Positions 60,101 to 64,000 of a stretch of 64,000 bases of DNA are shown here, piece after piece (within the stretch, counting starts at the first letter, position 1; every line of letters begins with the position of its first letter). A program made the position numbers and the translations under genes. A model generated the notes under the pieces. The model was not told the origin of the DNA. It saw nothing but the letters and a program-made list of their open reading frames with translations, and did no database searches. Source of the stretch: Scleroderma bovista (lineage: Eukaryota; Basidiomycota; Agaricomycetes; Boletales; Sclerodermataceae); NCBI GenBank assembly GCA_037178675.1, contig JAYMGJ010000167.1, positions 41,818 through 105,817 on the forward strand, read 5' to 3'.

Positions 60101-60995
60101 TTCCCTAGGGCTAATCGAAACTTATCCCAGTCTACACTGCGGTAGTTCCAGGCTGGGCTTTCATTGGAGGCTGCGGTTGACATCTCAAGTACCATCAGGA
60201 TGGGGAGGTGATCAGTTTTAGGTCCACGTCTTTCCGGCGCCATGTCACAGGACACAAGGGACTCACTTGTGTGTTCAGTGCAGAACATGTTGTCTGGTCG
60301 CGTCCAGTTCTGTGTGCTTGATGACTGTAACGCCGGTATACCCTTGGGGAGGATCTGGACCATGCCATAGTCAGCGACTAACTCGAGTATCTTGCCTGAT
60401 GCTTCTAGGGCTGCTGCTGTGAACAGGTGGCTGTTGCGGTCCTCGTCCCAAAGAGGATGGTGCTGGTTGAAGTCACCTAACCACAGTCGTCCCTGGTTGG
60501 GTGCAGCTCCTGGATGTTGGTGTCCAGGAACTGTTCCAACTCTTCAACAGTTCCATCGTGATTGTTGTCATTGTATATGTTGAACACTGTGCACCACCCA
60601 CCCGACGTCTTGAGCTGGATAACCACAATGTCCCTCGACGGGAACGGGATCTGTTTCCACGTGTTAGTACTGACTCTAGAGCTGACTAGCATTACCGCTC
60701 TGGGCTTGTCCTCGTGGGTGTACTTGTGGGTTGGATATGCTACTCTCCAGTGGGTGCTGGCTCTGGTGTTACCCAGCAAGTTGAGAGCTGGTTCCTGCAG
60801 AGCTAGTATGTCCCATTCATCTGATATAGAACTGTTAAGTAGTGTGAGTTGGGCTGTGTGGGAGGTATTGAGGTTCTGCTGCCATATGCATAGGTGCTGG
60901 GGGAGTGTGGGATGTGTTGCTTGCACATTCATGGGAGTGGTGGAGATGGGGATGGGGGTGGGTTCTCTTGTTGTGTAGGTTGTTCGTGAGAGCAA
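57161..60995 (-). pseudogene. LINE endonuclease, reverse transcriptase and RNase H
   Basis: Minus strand. Apurinic-type endonuclease at about 60907-60150: LCIWQQNLNTS, ILALQEPALN, WLGDFNQHHPLWDED, and KTDHLPILMV. Reverse transcriptase at about 59500-58150: LSPYKAPGPDGIANIIFQ, KPDYSVPKAYHPIALLN, LFLDIEGAFPNAV with the first catalytic Asp, GIGQGDPLSMILYIIY, and LAFIDNTAF where the usual DD is DN. RNase H at about 58060-57580: IFTDGSSTG, VFEAEAVG, FADNQAVI, WIASHADIEGNELAD, then a CLQCG knuckle near 57250. Frameshifts lie near 60470, 58150 and 57910, with stops at 59755 (TAG) and 58967 (TGA), so it cannot encode a whole protein. No separate ORF1 is seen. Confidence 0.88.
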
Positions 60996-61273
60996 GGGGG
61001 AGTTGACGGGAGGTTTCCAGGGAAGTGTAGGGGGGACAGCACCAGGAAAGGGTCCAGAAGGGTTCGTGGTCTACTTTCCGTCAGGTCGCTGGGTCTAGTC
61101 GCTAGGTTGCGAGTGTATGTGCTTCAGTAGACTAAAGCTTGTAATAAACTGCTTCTTTAACGTCAGACATGGTGTTGACGGGCTTTGCTCAGTGATGCTG
61201 CTGTTCAGTTTTCAGGGTCCTGAATGGGGTGCCAAATGGAGCGGAGTCAAGAAGCAGTTTATTGTGTAGTGTT

Positions 61274-62058
61274 GATTACCAAAAATGTGTAGCTTGGATT
61301 ACCTAATGTTGTGTACTGTTGGTGTGGTAGTGCTGATTACCAAAAATGCGAACCATTAGCCAATATTGTGTAGTGTTGTTGTTGTAGTGTACTACCAGAA
61401 ATGTGTAGTATTAATTACCTAATGTTGTGTACTATTGATGTGGTAGTGTTGATTACCAAAAATGCGAACTATTGATCAACCAATGTTGTGTAGTGTCATT
61501 GTTGTAGTGTTGATTACCAAAAATGTGTAGCTTGGATTACCTAATGTTGTGTACTGTTGGTGTGGTAGTACTGATTATCAAAAATGTGGACTATTGATTA
61601 GTTGTTGTAGTGTACTACCAAAAATGTGTAGTTTGGATGACCTAATGTTGTGTACTGTTGGTGTGGTAGTGTTGATTATCAAAAGTGCGGACTATTGGTT
61701 AGTCAATATTGTGTAGTGTTAATTACCAAAAATGTGTAGTTTGGATTACCTAATGTTGTGTATTGTTGGTGTGGTAGTGTTGATTATCAAAAATGCGGAC
61801 TATTGATTAGCCAATATTGTGTAGTTTGGATTACCTAATGTTGTGTACTGTTGGTGTAGTAGTGCTGATTATCAAAAATGCAGACTATTGATTAGCCAAT
61901 ATTGTGTAGTGTTGTTGTTGTAGTGTACTACCAAAAATGTGTAGTATTGATTACCTAATGTTGGGTGCTCTTGGTGTGGTAGTGCTGATTACCAAAAATG
62001 CGGACTATTGATCAACCAATATTGTGTGGTGTTGTTGTAGTGTACTACCAAAAATGTG
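61274..62058. repeat. left arm, part 2, of the satellite inverted repeat
   Basis: satB units ('gattaccaaaaatgtgtag', 'ggactattgattagccaat', 'gttgttgttgtagtgtactacc') continue directly from 55621 once the LINE is removed. The array ends at 'ctaccaaaaatgtgtt' near 62058. Confidence 0.85.
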
Positions 62059-62089
62059 TTCACACAGCACATAACATCTGCTGACCTAG

Positions 62090-62830
62090 AAATGCTACAA
62101 ACAGCCTACTGTTGTGTGATATGTAATGTTTTTGCATATCTCCGCATTTTGTGGGGTATTTTCCCACGCCTTCTGTATGTTATTGTGCCCTTCCCTCCCC
62201 CACATCAAGCAGTATTGACTTGAGTACATTGTATCCACTACTGTATGGTATCCCCCAGCTTTTGAGATAGTCATATTGTGCATACCTGATCTGGAGGATC
62301 ATACAGCACCTATTGTTATGAAAGTGCTGTTTTCTATGCTGCCCCTCTTGGAGTGGTCAGCTGCTCACTAGATTGTATTGGGACTTTGGTATAGCATAGT
62401 AATACCACTGGAGACCATCCAGTAGCCACCATACCTCCTAGTAATTGCCTGCCATGGTGATATGTTTGCAAAGGAAAAACATAAAACATCGCACCAGGAC
62501 ATGGATCCCATGCTGTGGACTGTAAATATGTTGTAGGTACATATATCCCCTGTATGGGGATGCATTCTTTAAGTTGATATATTGAATGTATCAAAAATGC
62601 GAACATTTTTGGTGTTTTTAAGCCTGCACTACTCTCTGGGGATACAGAGCCCCTTGCACATTTAGATGAGGGTCCAATGGTGATCCTATAGGGTAATATG
62701 GGATACAGAATCATTTTTACAGTACATTTGGACCAGGGATGAAGCACAGAAGGGGAAGAAAAGTACCAGAACAAAGGTGGGAATATTTGAAGTCAACTAT
62801 TGACCAAATATGGTAATGTTTTGGGAGTAG
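62090..62830. repeat. core of the inverted repeat; family X copy 2
   Basis: Sequence between the two arms. Blocks 'tctccgcattttgtgg', 'ttttcccacgcc', 'gatctggaggatcatac' and 'gaatgtatcaaaaatgcgaac' correspond to 22930-23740. The minus ORF at 62334-62774 (146 codons) has no motif I recognise and overlaps these blocks. Confidence 0.5.
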
Positions 62831-62879
62831 TGGCGCTTGGAGAGCTTATGTAATCAAGTGTTGACACTACTGAATTTAG

Positions 62880-64000
62880 TTAATGAAAACTACACAATGT
62901 TGGTAATCAACTCCAATACACAAACACTACACTACATTTCCTAATCAATAGTCCGCATTTTTGGTAATCAACACTAAACAATAATGGCTAATCAACAGTC
63001 CGCATTTTTGGTAATGAACACTATCACATCAACACTACACCACATTAGGTAATCAGTACTACACATTTTTGGTAGTACACTACAACAACACCACACAATA
63101 TTGGTTGATCAATAGTCCGCATTTTTGGTAATCAGCACTACCACACCAAGAGTACCCAACATTAGGTAATCAATACTACACATTTTTGGTAGTACACTAC
63201 AACAACAACACTACACAATATTGGCTAATCAATAGTCTGCATTTTTGATAATCAGCACTACTACACCAACAGTACACAACATTAGGTAATCCAAACTACA
63301 CAATATTGGCTAATCAATAGTCCGCATTTTTGATAATCAACACTACCACACCAACAATACACAACATTAGGTAATCCAAACTACACATTTTTGGTAGTAC
63401 ACTACAACAACTAATCAATAGTCCGCATTTTTGATAATCAGTACTACTACACCAACAGTACACAACATTAGATAATCAATACTACACATTTTTGTTAGTA
63501 CACTACAACAACTAATCAATAGTCCACATTTTTGATAATCAGTACTACCACACCAACAGTACACAACATTAGGTAATCCAAGCTACACATTTTTGGTAAT
63601 CAACACTACATAATATTGACTAATCAATAGTCCGCATTTTTGGTAATCAGCACTACCACACCAATAGAACACAACATTAGATAATCCAAGCTGCACATCT
63701 TTGGTAGTCAACACTATCACACCAACAGTACATAATATTGCCTAATCAATGGTCCACATTTTTGGTAGTCAGCACAGTAATTTAATTCTGCAATGTGTAT
63801 CAATTTTGGGTCTGACCCAGTTTTGCAGTACTTGACAACTTTTTTTCTCAACAGGCCTGACCCAGTTCTGCAATGTCAGCCTGACCCAGTTTTGCAATGC
63901 TTGACAACTTTTTCCTCAACAGGCCTGACCCAGTTCTGCAATGTCAGCCTGGCCTAGTTTTGCAATGTTGACATTTTTTTCATGATCCTTCTGCAATTAT
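62880..64000. repeat. right arm of the satellite inverted repeat, runs off the window
   Basis: satB in reverse (62880-63780) followed by satA in reverse (63790 to the end), the mirror of the left arm. At 62971-62990, 'acactaaacaataatggcta' is the equivalent of the LINE target in the left arm, here uninterrupted. Confidence 0.85.

Larger units (their letters stand above)
55622..61259 (-). mobile_element. full-length LINE retrotransposon
   Basis: Bounded by the direct repeat TATTGTGTAGTGTT (14 bp: 55608-55621 and 61260-61273). On the minus strand it ends in an A-rich tail, seen as 'tatttatttttttattttt' at 55622-55640, next to the repeat, which is the mark of target-primed reverse transcription. 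Coding part is 60995-57161 (see separate entry). 5' leader 61259-61000 contains an inverted 'gaagcagtttat' pair. The 3' part carries the solo LTR at 55955-56575. Confidence 0.9.

Noticed and set aside
61260..63780. CRISPR-like regular repeats
   Set aside because: Units are contiguous and degenerate, without unique spacers, in a eukaryotic genome; they are satellite.

Overview
The window looks like a basidiomycete, most likely agaricomycete, chromosome segment. The host genes are dense with short GT-AG introns of about 45-70 bp. The mobile fraction includes several families that are typical of Agaricomycetes: a Plavaka-type transposase, FunK1-type kinase, TET/JBP-like 2-oxoglutarate dioxygenases and fungal Ty1/copia elements. 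No species can be named from the sequence alone.

Layout. 1-1201 holds a spliced TET/JBP-family dioxygenase gene whose 5' end is off the window or unresolved. 1.3-4.3 kb is degenerate tandem repeat. 4.8-5.7 kb holds solo LTR relics and a tRNA-like SINE. 7.3-20.6 kb is a gene-dense euchromatic island of conserved single-copy genes: GH37 trehalase (-), an RBM25-like splicing factor (-), a CCDC25-like protein (+), PRMT3 (+), glutathione synthetase (-) and a HIT-family hydrolase (+). A perfect-TIR MITE sits between trehalase and RBM25. A possible small secreted peptide lies at 21.4 kb.

From 22 kb to the end the sequence is a nest of mobile elements. A copia element (30.0-39.1 kb) carries four later LTR or DNA-element insertions, three of them with clear target duplications; a second, truncated copy lies just upstream and a third fragment lies at 23.9-25.3 kb in reverse. 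At 40.5-51.2 kb there is a cluster of a second, different 2OG-Fe(II) dioxygenase gene (-), a FunK1-like kinase gene split by a solo LTR (+), and a Plavaka transposase gene (+). A second copia lineage follows (51.3-54 kb). The right end is a giant inverted repeat built of satellite arrays (54.5-64 kb), whose left arm is broken by a full-length LINE (55.6-61.3 kb) that itself carries a solo LTR.

Nearly all in-frame stops in the decayed elements are TGA at sites that read CGA in a sister copy or are best explained as CGA. This points to C-to-T decay at CpG, as expected for methylated repeats. The two TET/JBP-like dioxygenases, a family known to oxidise 5-methylcytosine or thymine in DNA, sit beside these repeats. 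Their functional link to the transposons is inference.
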